DNA from: Oscheius dolichura
Taxonomy: Eukaryota; Nematoda; Chromadorea; Rhabditida; Rhabditidae
Direction: 5' to 3'
Assembly: GCA_932521035.1 (NCBI GenBank)
Contig: OW051496.1
Location: 3,844,001 to 3,908,000 of the forward strand
Length of the DNA: 64,000 nucleotides
Of this stretch, positions 32,158 to 44,600 are shown piece after piece. The translations under genes and the position numbers were made by a program. The notes beneath the pieces are model-generated. The model ran no database searches. It was not told the DNA's origin and worked only from the letters and a program-made list of their open reading frames with translations. Numbering within the stretch: position 1 is the first letter of the stretch; the number at the start of each line of letters is the position of its first letter.

Positions 32158-33226
32158 CGTGGAGAAGTGATTCCGGCTGGATTAGCACCTGTATTTGAAG
32201 AGCATGGCCCGGCAGGTGCAACAATAGCCGAAGAGAACGCGTGTCAGCCGGGGAGGGGAAGTGGGCACAAAGTTCATCCGGGAGAAAAAAAAGTTATTAT
32301 GGAGTTGATGGAAGAAATAAGTGAATAATGCCATTGATTGGATATTTATTTATTCTTTTATTGTAACAATCCGAATTATTTGAAGAGAAAATTATGGGTA
32401 AACAAGTTCCGCCTTCTTGAACACAATAGTTTAGTCAAATGATTATCAAATAGTTCTTCACAAATTCCCGAGATGGACGCACCAAAAGTCAAATTGAAAC
32501 CTATGAACTTCCTCTATCTAGGGGTCAGCTTGTTTTTTCAATTTTTACTACCCTGGCCATCGGATTGCAATGCACAGTGAAGAAATCAAGAAGCATATCA
32601 AACGTTTAATTAGAATTTTCAGTTTCAGAAATACATTAAATTTCGACAAATGGATCAAAATTACTGGCATCCATCTAGTTGCTTCTTCAGCGTTTTTAGT
32701 CCCCAAGGGAAGGCGAATTGACAAGGTTGTCATTCTGTTCTACAATTTATGTGACTTGCTTGACGGTGTTCTCATAATCTTTGATATTTTTAAAATAATT
32801 GGTATCAGACGGTAAGGGTCCCGTTCAGTAGGGGCATAATGAATCATTGAACAATATCGAGCAAGGTGAGAATTCCGCTTATTGTCTTGCTATAGTTATA
32901 AGGAATGGATAAAACAGCACGTCTTCCAATTTCTCCATCAACGATTTCTAGAATGCATGGAAATTGGGGGAAAAGGAAGGGGATATTGTTGGTAGGGAAA
33001 AATAGGATTTACTCCTCGTGTTCACCTCTAATTGTAGCAGTTTCGATTTAAATTTTCGAAAAAAAAACAACTGAACGAAATCAGGATAGTCCATTTGTGA
33101 AAGAAATTTGTTGTCAATTTCATGAATTCCTTTTATTGGCTACTGTTCAAGTAGTCACTGAGCATAGAATGAGAAATAAGTAATATCGTGGAAACAGTGA
33201 AGGATGTTTATTGTCTCTGTCGTCTC
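32158..33226. other. Intergenic between ShKT genes
   Basis: This would contain the promoter of the downstream ShKT gene. Frames occur on both strands near 32548-32815, but neither looks like a real exon. Confidence 0.3.
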
Positions 33227-33568
33227 TTATGTGCATCTCTTACAGGTCTTTTTACACTTGGCGAACATCAGCTCCTCCATGATCGAGTTCATACAGTATC
33301 CCTGGGCAGACAAGGCGGCGCAGTCGCTCTTCCCGGTGGACACGCTGACGGCGTCTTCACACGGCGTGGCGGTGGCCGCGTCGATTTGAATACAGCATCC
33401 TCCGGCCGAGTAGATTGTTCCTGTCGTGCAGAGACCACCCACAGCCGCTGAAAGAGGTCTCAAATGGATTGAAGCGGCTTACTTACAGCCAAGAAACTTA
33501 TACCCTTCGGGGCATTGCTGGACGGAAGAGGCAACGAGCAGGGAGAGAACGACGGCGAGACGGAACAT
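33227..33568 (-). CDS. Secreted ShKT-domain protein 2
   Basis: The ATG at 33568 gives a signal peptide (MFRLAVVLSLLVASSVQQC) and PEGYKFLG, then one intron. The second exon carries GLCTTGTIYSAGGCCIQID and a ShKT module with Cys in PCEDAVS, SDCAALSAQGYC and AKCKKTCKRC. Structure and exon layout match the gene at 31836, so these are tandem paralogues. Secreted, disulphide-rich, about 100 residues; the substrate or partner is unknown. Confidence 0.8.
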
Positions 33569-34715
33569 GCTGTGAATGTGTACAGAAAAGAGCCGGATTT
33601 GCTTTAAAATATGACAGGAATGGCTGATAAAATATGGCGATGAATAGGGTCAGACGTCGGCGGCGCGTGGATCCCGGCAGGGACCGGCCGAGCCAAAAAA
33701 CACACTGCAAACTTCAGTTTCAACAGGAAACGAGAGAGCGGCGGGGGCAGGAAAAGCAGAAAATCCAGTCTAAGGAGCTGGATAAGTTTTATAGATACTG
33801 TAGAACGTTAACATTTTCTAATGGGAAGCAACGGAGATTGAGCAGCTGGAAGTTACGATCATTCAAAAGTTAGGTGTACTTTGCGACAATAATAGTAACC
33901 GTCAACTTCCCTATTACTTATGCCTCCCTTGAAACATTACTCTTCTTCGAATAAGTCAAATTGTTTCAAGATTGGTTTATTACTTTTTGCATTGTTGGTA
34001 CCTCTTTCGGCGTGGTTTGTTTCAACAAATGTTTTTAGTATCAAATTCAACTTTTCACAAATTCAGGAAGAAGGATCCATTGAAAATTGCTTCAGCTAAA
34101 AGAGAAGAAGGACAATTTTGGAGAAAGGAACGGCAAATAAGGGGAAATGCTTCTTTCTCTCTTTTGAAATATGGCTTTGCTCCAAGTAAAAGAAATTGTT
34201 TCAAATTGGATTTATTAGAAGCTTCGCTTGCTATGGTACTAATGTGACTTCGTTAGTGCTCAGAATTCAGTAAAAAGAACAAGAAAACCTGGTCTGTGGC
34301 GAGTTCAGAAATATATTATAAGAACTTGTTACCGGTTAGTTCAGCTACAAGCCCTACACAATCCAATTTCTAGATAAGCAGTAAATAAGGCAAACGTATG
34401 AAAAGAACATATCGCTCACGTTTGAATAATAACTGTTTTATCCGGCAGCTAAAAGAAAAATGGTTTGAACAAACTAATGTGATTCGTTGTTCAGATTGAA
34501 CTGCTTTCGGTTTTTTCTGATCCCCTCATTTCCCCTGTTAGGTTTTTCCTCTACATAATTCCGTCATCCCCGGCCGATTTCTCTCTGAAACGGGGAATTG
34601 CGCAACCCGCGGCTAGGGGGCGAGAGGGTTCTTATCGGCGGCGCTGCGCCTCAATTTGCACTTCGTTCGTTTGCCGGTTGGCGGTAACCCTGCTCTAACT
34701 AACCCTTTCCCCATC
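33569..34715. other. Intergenic, nothing firm
   Basis: Two plus-strand frames (33634-33873 and 33972-34247) are basic and of low confidence. No RNA gene or repeat is clear. The stretch before 34716 should hold the kelch promoter. Confidence 0.3.
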
Positions 34716-35691
34716 ATGGCATCAAAAGAATTGAACGCATTTGTAAGTAAAATCTCTTATACGGAAGTTGAAACATTTCCCTTTTTCAGATTCTTGTTCT
34801 TGGAGGAGCAGACGAAAATTCCTCCCGTGATTCTATCTATTTATTCGACGTTTTAAACGAGTCTTGGAAGACTTTGGACCTAAAATTACCGTCAAAATCA
34901 CTCTACCATGGATCTGTCTTTCTCGATGGAGAAATTTATCTTCTTGGAGGGAGTTTTCGTAAGAATTTGTACAAGCTGGACCGGGAGGAGTTGAAATGGA
35001 ACCGATTAGCTGATATGGTCGAGAAGAGGGAGAATATACAAAACAGCTGTGTCGCTTATAATGGAACCATTCTGGCCATTGGAGGACGGAGTGGGAAGAC
35101 GGTTCTGAAAAGCGTGGAACAGTACGACCCGGAACAGGACAGCTGGACCGTTATCACGTGAGTTTACGCTTATGCTTCACTTTGACCGTTTTTTTCAGTG
35201 AAATGCAAGAGCCCCGCCACCTGGCCGCTGCAACAGTCATCAACGACAAAATATTCGTATGTGGTGGCCACGACGGGAAGAGCAATCTCGACACCGTGGA
35301 ATACTTCGACCCGGCCAGTAAATCCTGGTTCTACCTGCCAATTCTCCCGGAAATCTGTTCCCGACTGGCTGTTTCTTCCGAGGGAAGCCATCTGATTACT
35401 GTCGGAGGTTATAAGGAGAAGAGAGTCTGGCGAATCGACGTGGAGGGAGGTCAAGAGAAGAAATGGGAGTCGCTACCCTGTCTGATCCAATGCCATGAAG
35501 ATCACACGGCTTCGAAAATGGGGGAGACCATTGTTGTCATTGGAGGAATGGACATCAACCGCTTTACGACTCCAACAGTCGAGATTTTGGAAGGAGAAAA
35601 TTGGAGGAAAGCAGCTCCTCTTCCCGTGGAATTGCGCGGTTTCAGTTCTGTCATGTTACCCGATAATATAACCAAAGATCTAATAAAGTAG
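34716..35691 (+). CDS. Short kelch beta-propeller protein
   Basis: The ATG at 34716 begins MASKELNAF, which splices (GTAAGT...TTCAG) to ILVLGGADENSSRDS. Repeats with GG doublets follow: IYLLGGSF, LAIGGRSGKT, FVCGGHDGKSN, ITVGGYKEK and VVIGGMDINR, with the usual Y/W residues (YDPEQDSW, YFDPASKSWFYL). Two introns. The stop is after NITKDLIK at 35691. Unlike the kelch gene at 3183 it has no coiled-coil front. No BTB domain. It is presumably a scaffolding protein with a six-bladed propeller. It is convergent with the sugar transporter, with about 70 bp between them. Confidence 0.85.
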
Positions 35692-35762
35692 TTGTTTTTC
35701 TTCGGGTGACTGTAGTAGAGGGGTGAGTTCATCCTTGATGATGGTTGTCCTCCTCGTCGAAG

Positions 35763-37981
35763 CCTAAATTTCCAATATTTCCATTCCAAAAGTTAGAAGA
35801 GTTACCCGGGATCTGACAGCCTCCTGGAAGTCTTCGACAATCTTGTACACGTCTCGTCCTCTGGTTTCTGGTAGATTTCTAAACCGTATTTATGAGATGA
35901 TCATTTGAAAATGTATCAAGAAAAGATATACTGACCTAAAAACATGAATAATCAGAATTGGCTGGAAGAGGACGAGAAAGATATAGGGTAGCGGGGAGAA
36001 GAAGTTGAAGGCGTAGGGAATGAGGGAATTGAAGACGAGACCCGCCGACATCGAGATCACGCTGATTACCTGGAAACCCCGTTTGTTTCAGGAAGAATAT
36101 GAAAAGATTTGGAAAAATATTCTTTAATTTATAAATTTTATGGTTATTTTTACACAGTTACTAGTAAAATAAGTTACAGTACCTGTATTATTCGAATCCG
36201 TGCATTGGCCGGGGTCAGCTCACAACATAACAGAGAAAAAACCTGGGCATGACCGAAAACCCCCGACAACGTCGACATTATGTCGCCGAAAATTGCTGAA
36301 ATTCTGTATTGGTATTGAAAACCAGTGCATATCCATAAACGAACGAATATGAATACTCGCCAAAACAGAAAACTGACCAATAAGTTGGGTAACAATCGAC
36401 GGCCCCATATAAAAGGAGAAGAATAGCCCGATCATGGTCAGAATAGCTTTGAAATATCTGGAAACTGTATACTGTAATTATGGGTAAACCGGCCTACATA
36501 GCAGATAATCCCGCTAGGACCATCTTCCGTCGCCCTAGCCTCTCTACGGCGATTGAAGATGTCAAGAAGAGGGGAATGATGGCTATCCGTGATATTGATC
36601 CGATTGTCATTATCTGGAAAAGGAAAGGTTTCAACTGGAATTCATAAAGATGTGGGTAAGCTTGTAGTCTGTTAAAACGTTGTTTCAGTAGAATATCACG
36701 AATTTTAGAACAACGTGTTAGCTATGGAAGAGAGTTATTCTTTCAGTAAAAGTGCCCTAATAACTTACAGTTTCCGGTGTCAGTCCGTGTAGACTGTGAA
36801 TCCGAGCAAAGAACATAAACTCAATCGAAGCAGAGGAGATGTCGATAAAGTTGTAGATACAAAATAGGAGGATTGTCACCTAGAGTCTCTCCTTTTATAG
36901 GAATAGCGAAATCGACCTGTCTCAAAGCCTCGTCATTCCACAACTCTCTCCAACCAATCTCCCGTCCCAGTCCTCCTTCTAATATCTCTTTATTCATGTC
37001 ATAAATGGCCTTTTCTGAACTTTCTTTCACCCACAAGATAGAATAATCCCACCGGGTTTCGTTTTCCTCCCATGGTAGAATCGAATAGACCGTTCTGCTT
37101 TGAGATATTTCTTCTTTTCGGCTAAAAATTTAGGAGATTCGGGGATCCAGCCCAGGTAGAGAATGGAGCAGACGGCGAGGACTAGGGACAGAACAGGAAT
37201 TATGTACCAGCTCTCGGAATTGCCAAAAACACTCGGGCGACAGATTACGGTAGCCAGAAGTTGGCCGACGGCTTCTCCGAACGAAAGAAGCATTATCGCA
37301 GCTCCTAAATGAGATAAATTTGATTCCCACGGAACAAAGTTATAGTGCTTCTTTCTCTAGCTAAAATTATTAATAAATCCCATAAAACATACAATTTCTA
37401 ATTGCTAATACAGAAATGAAGAATGTTCCATGTTGACTACTAATTTCTCCCCCACTAACCTCTATATTCGTCTGGAGCCGCCTCCGTCAGAAATATAGCT
37501 ACAGTACACCATTTGAGTTCGATCCCTGCTCCATTGAATACTCCGGCCAGGAAGAAGGCCTCGAAACTGGGAAGGTAATAGGAGAGGAGAAGGAGACCCC
37601 CACAGGCCATAATCATCCAAAATCTGAGTATACCCTGACTGTAGCAGGAAAAGACAGCTACCTCAACCAGATGGCTCCGAATTTCCGTCCACGGGTATCT
37701 ACCAACCGGAGGAGACAGAGCAGACCGATGAGATCGCCGCCCTTTTGGAGAATGGTACTCCCGGACCAGATCGTCGACGCCCTAAACCAATGGAACCGTC
37801 AATCTCCCTTTTCCCCTTACCCTAATGGGTCTAAATACTCCCCGTAATGCTTATAAAACGAAGAATTGAACATCTGCTCTAGGGGATCCGGGATAAATGA
37901 GAAGAGTATAAACTGGAGACCGAAGGCGACATTGAGCAGGACGAGGAAGACTAGGACTAGAATGAATTGAATGGTAAGCAT
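35763..37981 (-). CDS. GLUT-type sugar transporter (major facilitator superfamily)
   Basis: The ATG at 37981 opens TM1 (MLTIQFILVLVFLVLLNVAF) and the loop FNSSFYKHYGEYLD. The next exon gives ILQKGGDLIGLLCLLRLVD with DTRGRKFGAIW, the loop 2-3 D-x-x-GRK signature. Then MACGGLLLLSYYLPSF, EAAPDEYRGAAIMLLSFGEA and, at the end of the N-half, LGWIPESPKFL and ERSIRFYHGR (PESPK signature). C-half helices include IGLFFSFYMGPSIVTQLIG, IFGDIMSTLSGVFGHAQVF and LPYIFLVLFQPILIIHVF, then NLPETRGRD (matching the PETKG signature) and a short tail ending GMEILEI at 35763. Facilitated transport at the plasma membrane is expected; the substrate is not determined by the sequence. At least seven introns. Confidence 0.8.
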
Positions 37982-38626
37982 CAAAGACGTGTTTTTAAAA
38001 GTATTCCTTTCTTATCTTCCCGTGAACCCTGCTGCCACTTTTTCTATTGCAATTGCTCTGTGAACGTTGCGAAGGCTGTTGATAAGACCAGGATTATCAG
38101 GAACACGTGCAAAGAAAAAAGAAAAAGTGGAAACAGAGTGCAGGGCAATTGGATTTTAATCCAATTTAATTTAAAAATCGGAAAGTGGACAGTTTACTAC
38201 CTATGCCCCCCTTTATAGGATATGGGGGGTTGCACGATATATCGATATCGAATCGAGTATCGACCTCGATGCGCCTAACCACATATCTTATCGAATCGAC
38301 GTAAAATTTCAATATCTTGCAACCCAGCTTCGTATCATAAATGAAAAGTTTATTTGAAGTAGCGGTGAAACTGGAGAAATTTTATTGCGCTATGTTCAAA
38401 GCGATTGAAATGCAGCTGGGCAATTGTTTCACGATTTCCTTTTAAATGAATTTCTTTAGTTCAATTCGTTCGACGACAATAGATATTTGTGAGAAACCTA
38501 TCAGATTGTGCTTTCTCTCCATTCCCGTAAGGTTAGGTTATGGTTTGAGAAACAGCTTGAAACAGCCCAGTTCCTCCCTTATAAAGAAATTGTGAAATAG
38601 TACAAATATTTATTCCTCTTTTTGCA
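37982..38626. other. Intergenic, with a small MITE
   Basis: No coding signal. It contains a small inverted-repeat element at 38227-38325, described separately. Confidence 0.3.
38227..38325. mobile_element. Small MITE-like inverted repeat
   Basis: The 14-bp ends GGGTTGCACGATAT and its near-perfect inverse (ATATCTTGCAACCC) bound about 99 bp that contain repeated ATCGAT/TCGA words. It may be a small non-autonomous transposon. No target duplication is clear. Confidence 0.45.
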
Positions 38627-41600
38627 TCACAGAGCCATAGCCAGGGCGCTTTTGGCCCATTTCGAGATAAAGTCCTGGACATCGAGAAGTTGATCCGACT
38701 GGCTGGTCTTGACGATGATCAGGAATCTGTTGAGTTCTTCTCTGTCGGCCATCAGATCTCCCACATGGATAGGAGAAGCAATCACCGGGTAGCCTGAACT
38801 TCTTTTTATTTTCTAGTCTATTCTGTTCATAATGACCTGTAATGATACACGGTTCATAGCTTTGTCCACTGGCGTCGACCAGAGATGCCTCGAAGACGCC
38901 GCGTTTGTCTAGAAGAAGTTCTCGCTGGGCGGCGTCGTCCACCGACGTGGCCAGGACCCATTCTTTTATTTCTTCGTGCTCCGAACTCTGGAATGAAGAT
39001 TTAACGTCAGTCAACGCCAGTTTTTTCCGTCTTTGTGTACTTTTTAATCAAAAACCATGTCAAGATGGAAGAAGAACGGCTATAGGGAGTTATTTCATTT
39101 CAAATGAAAAAAATTTAGTTAAAGGTAAAGTCGGGTCTAGATAGAGCATTTGGCCATCTAGATGGTCCAACTCGACATTTTTGCATGCATTTTTACGCGT
39201 ATTTCACATATATTTTGATCGTTTTTATCACTGCTTTTGCTTATTTGAGCTACGAACTACCGAAAAAAATATAAAAATAGCCGAAGTCTATGCCAGATAC
39301 AATTATCGAAAATTTTGAAAGAAGTTGAACTCGAAAAATTTGAAGGTGCGAACCGCGCGGGAAAAGTTTTTCCATTTGAGACAGACTATAGAAAACGTAT
39401 CTTCATAATTACTGATACGCTCTACTCGCCATATTTCAATTTCCATCAAAACTATAAAATCTACGTACTTCAGTCCATTGATTCTGGGGCAGATCTATTT
39501 CCGTCGGAATGTCCGTTCCCTCAAAGACCGTGTAGTCAACCAATTCCGCGTTTCCTAAAATGTTCCAAGTTGCTCTCTTATAGTTAATTAATTTTCTTGA
39601 TGTATTATTGTTCAGATTGTTCCCTGTAACTGAAAGAATAACTAACCTTCATCAATGGCATCCACCAGGTCCAAATAGTGATTCAATAGAACGAATGCCA
39701 CATTTTCGTATCCCTGTCCGTATTCCTAGAAGATATTTCATTAAAGAGTCCCCAGATACCAAACCTTGGCTGCTACCCCAGCCTCGTAGAATATCCTGTC
39801 CACCGGCAGGATATCCGTATACCGCAGGAGGGAGAGAGACTGCTTCAGTCGGAGACGAGGCGCGTCGGAAGACTCTGTCAGCTGGAATGGGGTCAATATT
39901 GGAAGATGTATGTTGCATATCAAAGGACACACCCTAGTAAAAGTATATTAACCCTACCCGATACATTGGAAATTTTCCCAGCATCTCACCTCGAGAGCAC
40001 TTCTCAATGTTAATAGAGTCAACGCGTGTACAAATCTCTCAAACGCCTTCAAATACTGGGATCCGTCTCTCCTCATCGACTCGACGATATTCAAGAACAA
40101 ATTTCGGACAGGGGCGATCCTCTCGTATTCTTGAACGGGGGAGTCTCGCTTATGTTCCACAGCCTGAAAGTTTTTTTAATGTTCTGGAGGGAATATGTAA
40201 AAACAAATGGAAACATATTCTACTGCATATAGAGTTTGTGATCACAATAATAGAAATGAAACCTGTTCGAGGATCGCTCTGTAGAGGTTGAAATTGGTCG
40301 GGTTGGCAGATGCTCCGTATTTTTCGAAGACCTTCAGCAGTCGGCCGTAGTCGCCGTGAGGAAGAAGTTCAGCTGCATACTGGGCAACGTATTTGTCGAG
40401 GAGGGGAACGTGCTGAAGGAAAGGTTTGGAATTTGGGAGAGAAGATGGATGAACACGAATTTGAGGAGAAGCGGCCGCTCAAAAAGGTAAATCTCTTATT
40501 AGTCAGTCTCCAACTTCAGATATTTCATTTTCCGCCCTTTCTTATTAGCAAATTTCCGGCCACTATCTCGCATTAATTGACTGCAACATGTATTCGAGAA
40601 TACATAAATCTTTCTTGAAACATGATGCAAAAGACACGACAGCCTCTCGACAAATAGCTGTCTATTCCTTCTTGTCTATTGTCTCTATCTGGTAACCGTG
40701 CCCCCCACCTTTGTCTGTTTAGCCGTATCCAGTGCCTTCTCCCACTGTCCCCGTTCAATGAGCAGATCAATGGCCGATATCACATCCACATCTATCAGTT
40801 CCCCCAGCCGTCCTTCATTTCGTAAACTCTCCTTGTAGGCGGCTTCGATCTCCGGAATCAGAGCTGGCTGATATTCTGCTGCTATCTGAATCGTTCCGTA
40901 TTATGACACTGTCCTCATCAAGCCAAAAAAAGAGATAAAGCGTCGTTGAAATATAAGAAAAGTGACCTGTTTCGCCTTGGACCATTGTTGCGCCTTACAG
41001 AGGGCCATCACGGCGCGGGGAGTATTTCCCATTGTCAGCAGCAGTTCGGCCAGTTTCTCGTACAGTTCCATCTCTTCCAGACGCTCGATCAACTGCTCCA
41101 AGAGCTGGAAATACTCATATTATTCATGTTCCGGAGATGGAATAAAGGGTTAGGGATAGAATTTTCTCAGTTTGTCTCTTCTTTGTTTGAAACAAAAAAA
41201 TATGTTTTTATTATTTTCATCGTTATGTAGAATAATTCCTTTTTAAACGTCAACCTGTTGATCTCCGCCCATCAGGAATCGAGTAGAGATATCCGCCGCC
41301 TTGAGAGTGCACTGTCTCACCAATTCCATATTTTCTGTGGCTTCGGGCGAGACCTAAATATGTCTTCTCTGTTGGTCTTCTTGATGTTATTTTAGAAAGA
41401 GAAATATAGAAAATAAATAAAACAAAACCTTCAAATAGGTCTGAACAGCCCGTGTCCAGTCGGACTGCCCCTCGAATTCCTTTGCCTGTGCCACGTAAGA
41501 GTCCACTCCCCGTGCTCCGCTTCGCAACTCCGCCTTGTCGTATTCTTCCTAAAAAATCACTTTTATGTATCAGGCTCCCCTCATATGTTCTTTTCATTAT

Positions 41601-44600
41601 CAAATATTCGAGCGGGGTTATGGTTATCTACCTGTAATTGCGGCAATTGGTTCGGTAAGAATTCCTTTGCGATTCTCAGCGCATCAGGCCACATTCCCTG
41701 CTCCTTGAAATATCTAAAAAGGTGTATCATCTCTCCGTTTTTAGATAAATAATTGCCTCAGGATGATATCCGGTCGATTAGCCCGGAGGAGGAAGCTCTC
41801 CGCCTTGGCGTGGTCGCCCTCCTTCAGAGCCAGTAGAGCCTGCGCCTCGTAAACCTTCTTCAACGCATCTGGGGAATATTCCCTGAAATATTTCTTGTGG
41901 AAAACCTGTAGATCGACTGATAAGCAGAAGATGGTATTTCATGAAGTAAACTAGCCATTATCGGTCTTTAGAAACAGTTGGTATTCATAAAGACAATGAA
42001 ACTATTTTGCTAATTGTTTTACCTGGTTTACTAATTTATTCAGCTTTTCAAAGTTGTGTTGATTATGTCCGATTGAACGTCTTACTTTGCAATTTTCTCC
42101 GCTTCGGCAAAGTCCTCCACGTGAAGATACATCTCGACGGCCTCGTTGGGGAATCCCCCCTCGACGTAGTGTCGCCCGGCTTCGTCCAGTTTTCCCGCGT
42201 CTTCCAGCTGGTGTGCCAAGTTCTTATGGACCTATAATTGTTTTTTATTGATCTTTTCTATCAAAACTGACCTCCGGGAGTCGTTCCTTCGCTCCCAATT
42301 TCGATAAATCGAAGGCAAAATCATGAGATCTGAAAGAATTCGTCGGATAGTTCCAGAATACCGTACCCTCGTTCGATGGCCAGATCAATTGCCGTCTGGA
42401 GCATTCCGTGCTTGTTCAACAGCTTCACAGCGGCTTCTCCTCCCAAACTGCTGGCCCATAAGAAGATTACCTATATCCTATCCTAATAATGGGCAGATCT
42501 CTGTCGGTCCGTATGACCTGTCGTCTGTACGGATTTGACTTTTATTTTTTCGTATCAGCTGATAATTAAAATTGTAGGAAAATGTGTGCTTATGATAACT
42601 ACATTGTAGTCCTTCTAGTCTGACCCACCTGTTTCTGCGAATTCTCGTTCCCTTCACTCTTTGCCAGCCGGAAAGCGTCGTTCCACATATCCTGCGACCG
42701 GTACATATTTATCGCCGCCTGAATTGATTACTTCTAACCTTTAAAACATCATATATTTTCCCTTAGAAGCAGTAGAATCCAAAAATACTGACCTGCCAGT
42801 CGTCGGCCTTCAAATATTCCTCCTCTGCCGCCTTGTAATCTCCCCTTTCCTCGTGTTCCATTCCCAGTCGTTTGTGTGTTTCCTGTTTTATTTAAATCAC
42901 TTTCAAAACAAACGAATCCACCTGTATATGTTCTCCGTGGTACCGTTCCACCAACCGGACGACGTCCTCATTTCTGCCCGCCGCCATATACATTTGAATA
43001 GCCTTCTCCGACAGCCCTATTGAAATGTATAACTGAAATGGAGTTTTTGATGTTTTGACGAAGCCATAAATTTTTTTAGTTTTAGTTTTGATATTGCGTA
43101 GAAATTTCCGACATTGTACTAACCTGTTCAGCTTCAGTCAGCCGTCCCTGTTCCTCCAATTCGGCTGCCTTCCTCTCGTAGATCCCGTGAGTTTCCTCTT
43201 TTCCCAGGAATTCAACCGACAACTGAAAATAGCCAAATTCTACCGTAATCTCCCCCAACTGACCCGGTAAGCGTCGGCCCATTTGTTATTTCTCAGGTAC
43301 ATTGTAATCGCATCTTGGGGCAGGTCAGCTTCGATGAAAAGACGCTCAGCTCTCTGGAAATATCCATTGTTTCGGAACCACCTCATAATCAATAGTTTGT
43401 TTCTTTTTTTACTCTTTGCACGTTTCTTATATAGAACTTACCTCATAATCTCCTACAGAAGCATAATGATCAGCTATCTTCCCATAATAATCCCGACTGG
43501 TGTTCTGATCCTGAAATATGGAAATGTTTTAATGAGCTGGTAAATATAAGCAAATATTGTAGTCAATCAATGACGATCTTGTCTCAGTATAAATATTACC
43601 TGAATAACGTCAACTATCTGAACGGCCTTGTTCCATTCCTTGGCTTTCATTGCGGCTTCTACGGCTTTCAAAGTCTTGTTACTCTCTTAAATACTATTTA
43701 TCCGGGTTAATGTAGCCATTTGTACCCAAGTAGTGATTAATGGCGGTGTCGTCTTGTCCCTCCAGGACCAAATGGTCGCCCCATTCTTCGTGGAGGCCTA
43801 CGACTTGTTCGGGGAAAGCGAAGCGGGCCAACTGGAATTATTTTATGTTCTAAGGAAGAGATAAATTCTTCTCAATAAAACTTTGGATAGTACGATGAAC
43901 CTAGTGAACAACTGTCTGATCTCACCTCAACAGCTTTGGCAAATGAGTTCCCTTTTTTGTAGCATTCCAGAGCCTTTTCGAAATCCTTCATCCGCTCGAA
44001 AAGGTCTCCAGCCTCAAATAGTGTTACTTATAACGTTATTCGAAAACAATTATAAGTGCTATGACATTTCCAATTGGTAGAATCGTCAAGCAGCAACCCA
44101 CCTTATCGTAAATATGTCCCTTGAGCAACGCCTGTGCAATGTTCTGCATCAGAGCCTGGTCATTAGCCATGTTGGGGTCGGCCAGAGCTGCTGCCAGCGC
44201 CTTGGCCGGCTGGTTCCCCTTGAGGTACAGTTGAACAGCTCCCTGCACATCACCGTCGGCTATTTTCAGCTATAAAAGGGGGATTACACTAATAAAAAGG
44301 AAGAGACACCTCCGCAGCCTTGGCTTCTTGGCCGGTGTCGAACAGGGACCGGTAATAGGTGGCTTTCAGTTGTTCATAACCCGGGTAATTCTGAAAAAAA
44401 ACGGGCAATGTTTTATTAGTGCTTTATTCTACTTTTTGCTTTGAGTTTGCCTAACCTTTCGAAATATGTTTGCATCAAGCATTCCATTTAACCCTGTGAT
44501 CCTATCTATCTCGTTTCATCGGATTGACGAGCTATCTCCCTTCCCTCTGTTGGCCCATTCGATTCCCATTTGCAGCTTTTAACTCAGTTTTTATTAGACT

